Shown in pieces: positions 52,541 through 60,942 of a stretch of 64,000 nt of DNA. The translations under genes and the position numbers were made by a program. The stretch covers positions 1,054,001 to 1,118,000 of the forward strand of contig NZ_JAPDRH010000002.1 of the NCBI RefSeq assembly GCF_040706555.1, given 5' to 3'. The first letter of the stretch is position 1. Every line of letters begins with the position of its first letter. This DNA comes from Lentisalinibacter salinarum (GTDB taxonomy: Bacteria > Pseudomonadota > Gammaproteobacteria > Steroidobacterales > Woeseiaceae). The notes under the pieces were generated by a model. It ran no database searches, was not told where the DNA came from, and was given only the letters and a program-made list of their open reading frames with translations.

Positions 52541-53709
52541 GCGACGGCCATGACCACAGCGAGCGCGACCGGCTGCTGCACCTGGAGACGCTGGGCATCC
52601 ATGCAGGCCGGGAACCCGACCCGGCCACGGGCGCCTCGGTCACCGGCTGGCAGCCGGCCACCACCTTCCGGCGCGGGAATCCGGCCGGGCTCTCCTACAT
52701 CCGCGACGACTCCCCGAACCGGCTGCAGGCCGAGGCCGCACTCGCCGCGCTTGAGGGCGGCGACGCCGCGGTGGCCTTCGCCTCCGGCTCCGCCGCCTCG
52801 TTCGCGGTTTTTTCCGCCCTGCCCGAAGGCAGCGAGATCGTCTGCACCGAGGACGCCTACTGGGGGACGCGCCAGCAGCTGACCGAGCTCGCACCGCGCT
52901 GGGGCATCGTCACCCGTTTCGTCGACACCTCCGACCTGCAGTCGCTACGTGCAGCCATCACGGGACGCACCGAAGTGGTCTGGCTGGAGACACCCTCGAA
53001 CCCGCTGCTGCGGGTGAGCGACGTGCGCGCCATCGCCGAGAGCGCCCACGCGGCCGGCGCGCTGCTCGCGTGCGACAACACGCTGGCCACGCCGGTGCTC
53101 CAGCAGCCGCTGGCCCTCGGCGCCGACCTCGTGATGCACAGCACGACCAAATACCTGGGCGGCCACAGCGATCTCATGGGCGGGGTGGTGATCGGGCGGC
53201 ACGGACCGGTGATGGAGGCGGTGCGCCGCCATCAGCGCGTCGCGGGGGCGAGTCCCTCGCCCTTCGACTGCTGGCTGCTGCTGCGCAGCCTCGCAACGCT
53301 GGCCGTCCGGGTGCGCGGCCAGTCAGCAGGGGCCCTGCGCATCGCCGAGGCGCTCGCCGATCACGAGGCGGTGAGCGGGGTGCTCTACCCGGGGCTGCCG
53401 CAGCATCCCGGCCATGCCCTCGCTGTCCGCCAGAGCCTCGCGGACGCCGAACCGGGAAGCCCGCTGCCGCTGGGCGCCATGCTGTCCATCCGTATGGCCG
53501 GCGGCGCCGAGCAGGCCAAGGCGGTCGCAGGACGCACGCGGCTGTTCACGCAGGCGACCAGCCTCGGCGGCGTCGAGAGCCTGATCGAGCATCGCGCGCC
53601 TGTGGAGGGACCCGGGACGCTGACACCGGACGACCTGCTGCGCCTCTCGGTGGGCCTGGAGCATCCGGACGACCTGCTGGCCGACCTCGAGCGGGCGATC
53701 TCAGCCTGA
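52537..53709 (+). CDS. trans-sulfuration family PLP enzyme (cystathionine gamma-synthase-like)
   Basis: 390 residues. Start is a TTG overlapping the previous stop (TTGA), with GGGAG upstream. Features of Cys/Met metabolism PLP enzymes: LETLGIHAGREPDPATGA, AVAFASGSAASFAVF, VWLETPSNPLLRVSDV, PLP-lysine in HSTTKYLGGHSD and QATSLGGVESLIEHR. Could be cystathionine gamma-synthase, a sulfhydrylase or a lyase; residues that separate these were not resolved. Converges with the SRAP gene, overlapping by 9 bp. Confidence 0.9.
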   Translation: MSDGHDHSERDRLLHLETLGIHAGREPDPATGASVTGWQPATTFRRGNPAGLSYIRDDSPNRLQAEAALAALEGGDAAVAFASGSAASFAVFSALPEGSEIVCTEDAYWGTRQQLTELAPRWGIVTRFVDTSDLQSLRAAITGRTEVVWLETPSNPLLRVSDVRAIAESAHAAGALLACDNTLATPVLQQPLALGADLVMHSTTKYLGGHSDLMGGVVIGRHGPVMEAVRRHQRVAGASPSPFDCWLLLRSLATLAVRVRGQSAGALRIAEALADHEAVSGVLYPGLPQHPGHALAVRQSLADAEPGSPLPLGAMLSIRMAGGAEQAKAVAGRTRLFTQATSLGGVESLIEHRAPVEGPGTLTPDDLLRLSVGLEHPDDLLADLERAISA

Positions 53710-54408
53710 TCCGGTCTCGTTCAGGCGCTCGTCGCCGGCGGGCTCCACCAGCGACGCATCCTCGTTGCGCGGGCTGTTCACGCGGCGGCTGACCGGCCAG
53801 GCGCGCAGCGCCACGGCCGGGTCGGCCAGAGAATCGCCGTCGCCTGCCGGATCTTCGCCCGCGAGCCACGCAGCCGAGCGCTCGGGGCCGAGCACCAGCG
53901 GCATGCGGTCGTGCAGCCGGGCCATGACGTCGGTGGGCGCCGTCGTCAGGATGGTAAAGGTCTCCAGCGGGCCCTCGGCTTCGTCGTCCGCGCCGGCCTT
54001 CGGTTCCCAGTGCTCCCACAGTCCGGCCATGGCGAAGGGCTCGCCGGCCGCCGCCGAAACGAACCAGGGCGTCTTGCCGTCGGAGCCTGCTCGCCACTCA
54101 TAGAAGCCGTCTGCGGGCACGAGGCAGCGGCGACGGCTCCAGGCCGCGCGAAAGGCGGGCTTGTCGGCGGCGGTCTCGGCACGGGCGTTTATGAGCCGAT
54201 TGGCGATCTTCGTGTCCTTCGCCCAGAACGGCACCAGTCCCCAGCGCAGCATGGCCGCGTACCGCCCGCCGTCCTCGCCTGCGCGGATGACCGGCACGTG
54301 CTGGGTGGGCGCGATGTTGTAGCGGGGCTCGAGCGGCGGCGGATCCTCCACGCCGAACACCGCGGCCATGGCCTCGCGGGCGGAATAGAACGCGAATCGT
54401 CCGCACAC
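53701..54408 (-). CDS. SRAP domain protein (HMCES/YedK family)
   Basis: 235-residue protein that cross-links to abasic sites in single-stranded DNA. Catalytic Cys2 (MCGRFA), NARAETAADKPAFR, GFYEW and LHDRMPLVL are all present, so it should be active. C-terminal ~30 residues are a polar extension. Upstream ABC genes are 4 bp away in the opposite direction of flow (same strand), so it may share their transcript. Confidence 0.95.
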   Translation of the reverse strand: MCGRFAFYSAREAMAAVFGVEDPPPLEPRYNIAPTQHVPVIRAGEDGGRYAAMLRWGLVPFWAKDTKIANRLINARAETAADKPAFRAAWSRRRCLVPADGFYEWRAGSDGKTPWFVSAAAGEPFAMAGLWEHWEPKAGADDEAEGPLETFTILTTAPTDVMARLHDRMPLVLGPERSAAWLAGEDPAGDGDSLADPAVALRAWPVSRRVNSPRNEDASLVEPAGDERLNETGSG

Positions 54409-54412
54409 GGCC

Positions 54413-55186
54413 CTACTCCCGGATGCCCACGCCCCGGTTCATCAGCACGAGGCTCACGGTGAACAGCAGTACGACGAAGCCGCAGACGATGAGGTAGGCG
54501 ATGCCGATGGGAATGTCCGAGGCGCCGAGTACCCCGTAGCGGAAGGCGTTCACCATGTACAGGATGGGGTTGGCCAGGGAGACCTTCTGCCAGAACTCGG
54601 GCAGCAGCGAGATGGAGTAGAACACGCCGCCAAGATAGGTGAGCGGCGTCAGGACGAAGGTGGGAATGATCGAGATGTCGTCGAACTTCTTCGCGAAGAC
54701 GGCGTTGATGAATCCCGCCAGCGAGAACACCACCGACGTGAGTACCACCATGGAGAAGGTGACGAACGGATGCTGCACCGTCAGCCGCGTGAAGGCCAGC
54801 GCGATGATCGAGACCAGCGCACCCACCATGAGCCCGCGCACGACGCCGCCGGCCACATGGCCCAGGATGATCGTGGCGTTCGACATGGGCGAGACCAGCA
54901 TCTCCTCGATGTGGCGGCCGAACTTGGCGCCGAAGAACGAGGACACCACGTTGCCGTAGGAGTTGGTGATCACCGACATCATGATCAGCCCCGGCGCGAT
55001 GTACTGCATGTAGTTGTAGCCGTCCATCGCGCCGATGCGCTTGCCGATGAGCGTGCCGAAGATGATGAAATACAGCGTCATCGTGATGGCCGGCGGCACG
55101 ATGGTCTGCACCCAGATGCGCATCACGCGCGTGAATTCCTTGTACACGATGGTCCGGAGACCGACCCAGTTGGCACGCAGGTCCAT
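54413..55186 (-). CDS. yadH: ABC-2 type transport permease (YadH-like)
   Basis: 257-residue inner-membrane protein, about six TM helices, with VYKEFTRVMRIWVQTIVPP at the start and HIEEMLVSPMSN, the permease motif of the YadH/NodJ group. Pairs with the ATPase directly upstream (2 bp gap). Substrate unknown. Start at 55186 gives the family's usual length. Confidence 0.93.
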   Translation of the reverse strand: MDLRANWVGLRTIVYKEFTRVMRIWVQTIVPPAITMTLYFIIFGTLIGKRIGAMDGYNYMQYIAPGLIMMSVITNSYGNVVSSFFGAKFGRHIEEMLVSPMSNATIILGHVAGGVVRGLMVGALVSIIALAFTRLTVQHPFVTFSMVVLTSVVFSLAGFINAVFAKKFDDISIIPTFVLTPLTYLGGVFYSISLLPEFWQKVSLANPILYMVNAFRYGVLGASDIPIGIAYLIVCGFVVLLFTVSLVLMNRGVGIRE

Positions 55187-55188
55187 GC

Positions 55189-56151
55189 TCAGGCCTCCGC
55201 CGCCGCGGCCCGCGCCGCTGCCTTCATCTCGGCCGCCGCGCCCTTGTTCTCCACCAGGCCCATGAACAGCTCCTCCAGCCGGTTGGCCTTGTTGCGCATG
55301 CTGACCACGCGCACGCCCGCATCCGAGAGGGCGGCGAAGACGTCGTTCAGGCTCTGGCGCTTCTCGAGCATCACCTCCAGGTCGCCGTCCGGGCGGAGCG
55401 TGAGCTCGTACGGCTCGAGCCGGGGCGCGGCGTCCAGCGGCTCGGCGGGCGTCAGCACGAACACCTCCCGGTTCAGCTTGCGCAGCACGTCGGCCATGCT
55501 GGCATCCTCGATGATGCGGCCCTCGTCGATGATGGCGACGTGCCGGCACAGGCTCTCGGCCTCTTCCAGGTAATGGGTGGTGAGGATGATGGTCGTGCCC
55601 TCGGCGTTGATCTTCTGCAGGAAGGTCCACATCGAGCGGCGAATCTCGATGTCGACGCCCGCGGTGGGCTCATCGAGGATCAGCAGCTTCGGCTCGTGCA
55701 CCAGCGCACGGGCGATCATCAGCCGGCGCTTCATGCCGCCGGAGAGGTTGCGCGCGATGTCGTTACGCCGGTCCCAGAGCTTCAGCTCGGTGAGGTAGCG
55801 CTCGGCGCGCTCGTAGGCAAGCTTGCGGGGCAGTCCGTAGTAGCCGCCCTGGTTCACGACCGTGTTCAGGACCTTCTCGAACAGGTTCAGGTTGGTCTCC
55901 TGGGGCACGAGGCCCAGGCAGGCCTTTGCCTGTTCCAATTCGTCGTCGATACTGTGGCCGTAGATACGGACCTCGCCGCTGGTCTTGTTCACCAGCGAGG
56001 TGATGATGCCGATGGCCGTCGTCTTGCCGGCGCCGTTCGGCCCGAGGAGCGCATAGAAGTCGCCCTCCTCCACCTCGAAATTGATGCCCTTCAGCGCCTC
56101 CACGCCGTTGGGATAGACCTTCCTGAGGTCCCTGATACTGAGTGCACGCAT
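55189..56151 (-). CDS. yadG: ABC transporter ATP-binding protein (YadG-like)
   Basis: 320 residues: Walker A GPNGAGKT, Q-loop LVPQE, signature NLSGGMKRRL, Walker B LLILDEPTAGVD and TTHYLEEAE. C-terminal ~90 residues, ending in an Ala-rich helix, extend past the ATPase core. Operon yadG-yadH. Divergent from the AlkA-like gene over 20 bp. Confidence 0.94.
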   Translation of the reverse strand: MRALSIRDLRKVYPNGVEALKGINFEVEEGDFYALLGPNGAGKTTAIGIITSLVNKTSGEVRIYGHSIDDELEQAKACLGLVPQETNLNLFEKVLNTVVNQGGYYGLPRKLAYERAERYLTELKLWDRRNDIARNLSGGMKRRLMIARALVHEPKLLILDEPTAGVDIEIRRSMWTFLQKINAEGTTIILTTHYLEEAESLCRHVAIIDEGRIIEDASMADVLRKLNREVFVLTPAEPLDAAPRLEPYELTLRPDGDLEVMLEKRQSLNDVFAALSDAGVRVVSMRNKANRLEELFMGLVENKGAAAEMKAAARAAAAEA

Positions 56152-56171
56152 AACGCGCCATTGTAGAACCT

Positions 56172-56801
56172 ATGAGGAAGCGCCGCATGGACCAGCGCAT
56201 CGACACGGCCGAATTTCCCCGGGAGGTGCGGGCGCTGGCCCGGGCCGCGCCCGAGTTCCGGCCCGTGCTCCGCCGCCACGGTATCCCGGCCTTCTGGCGC
56301 CGGCCGGAGGGCATCGAGACGCTCGTGCGTATCATCCTGGAACAGCAGGTGTCGCTGACCGCGGCGGCGACGCTGTACCGCCGCATCCGCGGCGAGCTGG
56401 GCGGCATCTCGGCGCGGCGCCTGGTGGCGGCGGGCCCGGAGCGGCTGCATCGCCTCGGCATGACCCGGCAGAAGGCCCGCTACTGCCACGCGCTGGGCGA
56501 GGCGGTGCAGAGCCGACGCCTGTCGTTCGCGGCGCTGGCGCGCGCCGGGAACGACGAGGCAATCGCCGCACTGACCGCGCTGCCCGGCATCGGTCCCTGG
56601 ACGGCCGGCGCCTACGTCATGGCCGCCATGCGCCGGCGCGACGTCTGGCCGCCCGGGGATCTCGCGCTGGAACGGGCCATCGAGCGGCTGCTGCCGGAAG
56701 CGGACACGGCGGCACTCGCGGCCGGCGGCGAGCGCTGGCGGCCGCGCCGGGCGGTGGCCGCGCGCCTGCTGTGGCATTACTACCGAGCCGAGATAGTCTG
56801 A
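56172..56801 (+). CDS. DNA-3-methyladenine glycosylase (AlkA-like, HhH-GPD)
   Basis: 209-residue base-excision glycosylase. HhH-GPD core with VRIILEQQVSLTAAATLYRR and the hairpin LPGIGPWTAGAYVMAA followed by the catalytic-Asp segment RDVWPPGDLAL. Shorter than E. coli AlkA (282): it lacks the N-terminal beta domain, as many AlkA homologues do. Converges with the FlhD-like gene, 34 bp between stops. Confidence 0.9.
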   Translation: MRKRRMDQRIDTAEFPREVRALARAAPEFRPVLRRHGIPAFWRRPEGIETLVRIILEQQVSLTAAATLYRRIRGELGGISARRLVAAGPERLHRLGMTRQKARYCHALGEAVQSRRLSFAALARAGNDEAIAALTALPGIGPWTAGAYVMAAMRRRDVWPPGDLALERAIERLLPEADTAALAAGGERWRPRRAVAARLLWHYYRAEIV

Positions 56802-56835
56802 CCGGGAGACTTACCCGACGCCTGCCGGCGGCCGG

Positions 56836-57459
56836 TCAGCCGAAGCGCCGGCGCGCTGCCTGCAGGCGGGAGGCCGCGGCCCTGAGCGGCAGCGTGGCAG
56901 GCAGGCGCTGCTGCAGCTGCAGTCCGGCCGCCCGCACGGCACGGCGACGCAGCGGCACCAGCTCCGCGCAGCGCAGCAGCTCGGGCCAGAAGCCGGCCAC
57001 GGACGCATGCACCGGCCGCAGCCGGGCTGCCTGGGCATGGGCGACGGCCGCGAGCGCCGGTTCGTCCAGGCCGGCGAGTTCGTCGCACCAGGCCGCGTCC
57101 ACTCCGCCGAGCAGGCGCGCCGCGAAGGGCCGCCGCCAGGCAAGCCGCCGGAGCAGCGACAGGCTCATGTAGAGCACCAGTTCCACGCTGGGCGCAGCCC
57201 CGCGGAACAGCTCGAAGGTGCCCGGATCCGCTCCGCCGCCGACGTCCACCGCACGGACGCTGCAGAGCAGGAACGGGCTGCTGGCAGCCTCGGCCCTGTG
57301 CGCGGGCGTGAGCCGCCGCAGCATCTCCCGTGCCGTGGGCTCCAGGCGCTCCAGCTGCCGCGCTGCGTGCCGGTCGTTACTGCCGAGGAACTCGAGATAG
57401 CTGCGGTTGATAGCGGCGAGATGCCGCAGATCGTTGTCTTCCAGTGCCTTGTAATTCAT
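56836..57459 (-). CDS. FlhD-like protein with internally duplicated FlhD domain
   Basis: 207 residues, cytoplasmic. Residues ~10-70 (LRHLAAINRSYLEFLG, then LTPAHRAEAASSPFLLCSVR) match the FlhD pattern I-x-x-I-N-x-S-Y-L ... LT-x-x-x-x-x-L-A-x-x-x-x-L-x-x-x-x-R. Residues ~93-155 (LVLYMSLSLLRRLAW, then ELAGLDEPALAAVAHAQAARLRP) repeat it. FlhD is normally ~115 residues and works as a dimer with FlhC; a tandem copy would be a built-in pair. Divergent from the FlhC-like gene over 125 AT-rich bases. The remote match was made by eye; no search was run. Confidence 0.65.
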   Translation of the reverse strand: MNYKALEDNDLRHLAAINRSYLEFLGSNDRHAARQLERLEPTAREMLRRLTPAHRAEAASSPFLLCSVRAVDVGGGADPGTFELFRGAAPSVELVLYMSLSLLRRLAWRRPFAARLLGGVDAAWCDELAGLDEPALAAVAHAQAARLRPVHASVAGFWPELLRCAELVPLRRRAVRAAGLQLQQRLPATLPLRAAASRLQAARRRFG

Positions 57460-57584
57460 GTCCCACCCCTGTTTGCCACATCTATGACTTATTGACCATA
57501 TTGGTCTATTTTTCTCATTTGTGATCCTAACGAAAAAATGATGTCATATATGTTCGAAAAATTACATAAATGGAGGGCAAATGG
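57460..57584. promoter_or_regulatory. AT-rich divergent region between the FlhD-like and FlhC-like genes
   Basis: Much lower GC than its surroundings. Contains the inverted repeat GACCA-TAT-TGGTC (57494-57506) and several T/A runs, so promoters in both directions and a regulator site are likely. Confidence 0.55.
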
Positions 57585-58172
57585 ATGGAGGTAACCCGGA
57601 ATCGCTATGAAACCGAGCGGCTGCGCTTCGAACTGGCGCTACGCATGATAGGCCACGAGGCCCGCACCCAGACCATCAGTCTGTGCACCGGGCTGTCCCA
57701 CGACCGGATCCGCAAGATCTACAGCCGCTACTTCCCGGCTGGCCGCGGCGGCGTGCGGCGCCGGCGCGGGAAGTCGCCCCGCCAGACCGTGCCGTTCGTC
57801 CGCAACGCCGTGCACCAGCTCGAGGCGACCACGCTCACCTACCTGTTCGTACAGGGCGGGCTGCTCCAGCTCGCCGGCGACGGGGTCTACGCCCGCTGGC
57901 AGCGCCCCGACGTCGAATACGGCCACAGGGCGTGTCGCTCGTACGAGACCTACCAGCTGCTGCATCCCCGCTGCCTGTTCAGCTTCGAGTGGGCCTGGAA
58001 CCTCCTCCAGGCGCTCAGCGGCGACGGCGAGCTGGGCCTCACGCGCTGCAACGACTGCGGCCTCGATTATCTCCACGACCGCTACGGCCTGAACTTCCAT
58101 CAGTGTCCGGCCTGCGAGATCCGCACGGGGCGCAGCCGGCGGCCGGGACACGGCACCTTCGCGCGCAGTTGA
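57585..58172 (+). CDS. FlhC-like transcriptional regulator with Cys4 zinc site
   Basis: 195 residues. N-terminal RFELALRMIGHEARTQTISL and LSHDRIRKIYSRYF match the helical DNA-binding part of FlhC; the C-terminal part carries CNDC (about 159-162) and CPAC (about 179-182), the four-Cys zinc site seen in FlhC, after LLQALSGDGELGLTRC. ATG at 57585 is preferred to one 15 bp upstream because GGAGGG is 8 bp before it. Acts with an FlhD partner in flagellar control; no flagellar genes here, so the target may differ. Assignment by eye. Confidence 0.7.
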   Translation: MEVTRNRYETERLRFELALRMIGHEARTQTISLCTGLSHDRIRKIYSRYFPAGRGGVRRRRGKSPRQTVPFVRNAVHQLEATTLTYLFVQGGLLQLAGDGVYARWQRPDVEYGHRACRSYETYQLLHPRCLFSFEWAWNLLQALSGDGELGLTRCNDCGLDYLHDRYGLNFHQCPACEIRTGRSRRPGHGTFARS

Positions 58173-58277
58173 GCCCGGCAAATCGTCCCGACCGGAGTAG
58201 AATGGCCCTGTGCCGGCACGCCCGGCGCGATAAGCGATAACAACAACACAAGCTGCACAATGCAGAATAGAAGGGGT

Positions 58278-58706
58278 ATGACCGTGCTCGATGAATTCAA
58301 GAAATTTGCCATGCGTGGCAATGTCGTCGATATGGCGGTGGGTATTGTCATCGGCGCCGCCTTCGGCAAGATTGTCAGTTCTCTGGTCAGCGACGTCATC
58401 ATGCCGCCTATCGGACTGCTGATGGGGGGTGTCGATTTCTCCAATCTCTACGTCAATCTCGGTCCCGGCGAGTTCGAGTCGCTGCTGGCGGCCGAGGCGG
58501 CCGGTGCGCCGCTCATCAAGTACGGCGTGTTCATCAACACGCTGCTCGATTTCGTCATCGTGGCGTTCGCCATCTTCATGGTGGTTCGTGCCATGAACCG
58601 CATGAAGAAGAAGGAAGTGGAAGCGCCGGCAGCCGCGCCGCCGGAGCCCCCCGCCCAGGAGAGGCTTCTCGCCGAGATCCGCGACCTCCTGCAGAAGCAG
58701 AGCTGA
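58278..58706 (+). CDS. mscL: large-conductance mechanosensitive channel
   Basis: 142-residue pentameric channel that opens at high membrane tension. MTVLDEFKKFAMRGNVVDMAVGIVIGAAFGKIVSSLV is TM1 with the usual N-terminal helix; second TM KYGVFINTLLDFVIVAFAIF; C-terminal PAPPEPPAQERLLAEIRDLL helix. Start at 58278 chosen for AGAAGGGGT upstream and the conserved start. TAGAAT at 58198 is 74 bp upstream. Confidence 0.96.
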   Translation: MTVLDEFKKFAMRGNVVDMAVGIVIGAAFGKIVSSLVSDVIMPPIGLLMGGVDFSNLYVNLGPGEFESLLAAEAAGAPLIKYGVFINTLLDFVIVAFAIFMVVRAMNRMKKKEVEAPAAAPPEPPAQERLLAEIRDLLQKQS

Positions 58707-58723
58707 TAAAGTCAGCGGTCGGG

Positions 58724-58727
58724 NNNN
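58724..58727. other. assembly gap (4 N)
   Basis: Four N between two copies of GTCGGG, at the edge of the 30-bp palindrome. Probably an assembly join at a structure-prone site; true length is unknown. Confidence 0.95.
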
Positions 58728-58757
58728 GTCGGGCCGGTCCGCGCGGACCGGCCCGAC
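58728..58757 (+). terminator. GC-rich palindrome, candidate mscL terminator
   Basis: Perfect 13-base arms (GTCGGGCCGGTCC and its complement) around GCGC. Strong hairpin but no T-run. Also lies between mscL and rraA. Confidence 0.5.
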
Positions 58758-58780
58758 CGTCTGATCCGTAACGTGCCGAG

Positions 58781-59260
58781 ATGACGATAAAGACAGCAGA
58801 CCTTTGTGACCAGCACGCGGATCGCGTGTATATCGCCGACCCGATCTTCCGACGCTTCGGCGGCCGGCCCGCGTTCGGCGGGCCGATCACGACGCTGCGC
58901 GTCTTCGAGGACAACGTGCTGGTGCGCTCGGCCCTGGAGGAGCCCGGGGACGGCCGGGTGCTGGTGGTGGACGGCGCCGCCTCCATGCGTTGCGCGCTGC
59001 TGGGCGATCAGCTCGCCGCGCTGGCGGCCGACAACAGCTGGGCCGGCGTGGTGGTGAACGGCTGCATCCGGGATTCCGCCGACATCGCCGCCATCGACAT
59101 CGGCGTGCGTGCGCTCGCGACCATGCCGCTGAAGAGCCGCAAGCTCGGGCGGGGCGAGCGGGACGTGACCGTGGCCTTCGCCGGCGTCGCGTTCGAGCCC
59201 GGCCACCATCTCTATGCCGACGAGGACGGACTCCTGGTCAGCGCCGACGCCCTCGTCTGA
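58781..59260 (+). CDS. rraA: ribonuclease E activity regulator RraA
   Basis: 159-residue inhibitor that binds RNase E. Signature GDQLAALAADNSWAGVVVNGCIRDS, MPLKSRKLGRGERDV and YADEDGLLVS all match RraA; length normal (161 in E. coli). Trimeric, cytosolic. nudC follows after 10 bp. Same-strand run rraA-nudC-NRDE gene. Confidence 0.95.
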   Translation: MTIKTADLCDQHADRVYIADPIFRRFGGRPAFGGPITTLRVFEDNVLVRSALEEPGDGRVLVVDGAASMRCALLGDQLAALAADNSWAGVVVNGCIRDSADIAAIDIGVRALATMPLKSRKLGRGERDVTVAFAGVAFEPGHHLYADEDGLLVSADALV

Positions 59261-59270
59261 CGGCGGGCTC

Positions 59271-60179
59271 ATGACGGCGACCCTGTCCCACAACACCTTC
59301 GCCGGCGCCTATGTCGACCGGGCCGGCGAGCGGCGGGTGGACAAGGACTGGCAGCGCGACGCGCTGACCCGGCCGGGCACCGTCTTCGTGCCGGTCTGGC
59401 AGGGCCGCTGCCCTGCGGCCGAGGCCGACGGCCGCGCCTGGCTGCTCCGTTACGCGGATCTGCCCCTGGAGCCCCGTCTTGAAGACCTGGTGTTCCTGGG
59501 CGTCTTCCGTGATGCACCGGCCTTCGCGCTGGAAGTGGACGAGCCGGTGCTGCCGGCCGCCGGCGGCGTGGCGTACCGGGACCTGCGCACCCTCGGCGGC
59601 ATCCTGCCGGCGGACGAGGCCAGCCTGATGGCGCATGCCCGCGCCATGATCCTCTGGCACCAGGCCCAGCGGCACTGCGGGCACTGCGGCGCGGCCACGG
59701 AGCCCGATGCCGGCGGCTACGCACGGATCTGTACCGGGCCGGAATGCGGCCGGCGCATCTTCCCGCGGGTGGACCCCGCCATCATCGTGCTGGTGGAAGC
59801 CGGCGAGCGTTGCCTGCTGGGCCGCCAGCCCACCTGGCCGGAAGGTCGTTACTCGACCATTGCCGGCTTCGTCGAGCCGGGCGAGAGCCTGGAGGAGGCC
59901 GTGCGCCGGGAGGTCTTCGAGGAGACCAACGTGCGGCTGGCCGAGGTGCGCTACGAGTCTTCCCAGCCGTGGCCCTTCCCCTCCGCGCTGATGCTGGGAT
60001 TCCGTGCCGCCGCAGAATCCGGCGACATCGTGCTGAACGACGGCGAACTGGAGGATGCCCGCTGGTTCACCCGCCACGAAATCCGCGCAGGCTGGCCGAA
60101 GCTGCCGCCGCGCCTGTCCATCGCCCGCCGGCTCGTCGACGACTGGCTCGAGGAGGATGGCGGCAGCGACGTCGCCTGA
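59271..60179 (+). CDS. nudC: NAD(+)/NADH pyrophosphatase
   Basis: 302-residue Nudix enzyme, also RNA NAD-decapping in E. coli. Zinc ribbon CGHCG with C-x-x-x-x-C partners (CTGPECG), Nudix box GFVEPGESLEEAVRREVFEET and the NudC-specific SQPWPFPSALMLGF. E. coli NudC is 257; the extra length is N-terminal. Start at 59271 (ATG) chosen over an upstream frame. Confidence 0.95.
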   Translation: MTATLSHNTFAGAYVDRAGERRVDKDWQRDALTRPGTVFVPVWQGRCPAAEADGRAWLLRYADLPLEPRLEDLVFLGVFRDAPAFALEVDEPVLPAAGGVAYRDLRTLGGILPADEASLMAHARAMILWHQAQRHCGHCGAATEPDAGGYARICTGPECGRRIFPRVDPAIIVLVEAGERCLLGRQPTWPEGRYSTIAGFVEPGESLEEAVRREVFEETNVRLAEVRYESSQPWPFPSALMLGFRAAAESGDIVLNDGELEDARWFTRHEIRAGWPKLPPRLSIARRLVDDWLEEDGGSDVA

Positions 60180-60180
60180 C

Positions 60181-60942
60181 ATGTGTCTCATCGTCGCCGC
60201 CTGGCGTATGCACCCGGAGCTGCCGCTGATCCTGGCCGGCAATCGGGACGAGTTCCACGCCCGCCCCGCCGAACCCGCCGACTGGTGGCCGGAGCAACCC
60301 GGATTGCTGGCCGGCCGTGACCTCGAGGCCGGGGGCACCTGGCTCGGCGTCACCCGCAGCGGGCGTTTCGGCGTCGTTACCAACTTCCGGGAAGGCTCGC
60401 CCCGGGGCGGCGAGGTCTCCCGGGGCCTGCTGCTCACCGACTGGCTGGCGGGCGACAAATCGGCCGACGGGTTCGCCTCCCGACTGGAACGCGAGGAGCA
60501 GCGCTACGCCGGCTTCAACCTCCTGTTCGGCGATGCGGCGACGCTGCGCTACCACACCAACCGGGGAGCGGTGAGCCGGGAGCTCGAACCCGGCATCCAC
60601 GGCGTGAGCAACGCCCTGCTCGACACGCCGTGGCCGAAGTTGGTCGTCACCCGGGAGCGCCTGAGCGCCCGGCTCGAGGCGGGGCGCAGCGAGCCGGACG
60701 ACATCCTGGAGATACTGGCCGACACCCGACCCGCGGGCGAGGACGGCGAGGCGGACCCTGGGCTGGATCCGGCCGTCCGCCGGGTACTGTCCGCGCCGTT
60801 CATCCTCACGCCGACCTACGGCACCCGCTGCTCCACGGTGCTCGTGTTCCGCGCCGACGGCAGCGCCGAGTTCGTCGAGCGGCGTTTCGATCCCGACGGC
60901 GAGGCCACCGGCGAGACCCGGGTCAGCTTTCGGCTTGCCTGA
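60181..60942 (+). CDS. NRDE (TANGO2-like) family protein
   Basis: 253 residues. Begins MCLIVAAW with Cys2, then LILAGNRDEFHARP (the NRDE motif) and GGTWLGVTRSGRFGVVTNFRE, standard for the family, plus HGVSNALLDTPWPKL and TYGTRCSTVLV. An Ntn-hydrolase-like fold with possible Cys2 nucleophile is proposed; human TANGO2 has a metabolic/heme role. 1 bp after nudC stop. Overlaps the convergent esterase by 20 bp. Confidence 0.93.
   Translation: MCLIVAAWRMHPELPLILAGNRDEFHARPAEPADWWPEQPGLLAGRDLEAGGTWLGVTRSGRFGVVTNFREGSPRGGEVSRGLLLTDWLAGDKSADGFASRLEREEQRYAGFNLLFGDAATLRYHTNRGAVSRELEPGIHGVSNALLDTPWPKLVVTRERLSARLEAGRSEPDDILEILADTRPAGEDGEADPGLDPAVRRVLSAPFILTPTYGTRCSTVLVFRADGSAEFVERRFDPDGEATGETRVSFRLA

Noticed and set aside
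52480..52560. S-adenosylmethionine or other riboswitch before the PLP enzyme
   Set aside because: The gene start overlaps the upstream stop, leaving no leader for such a structure.
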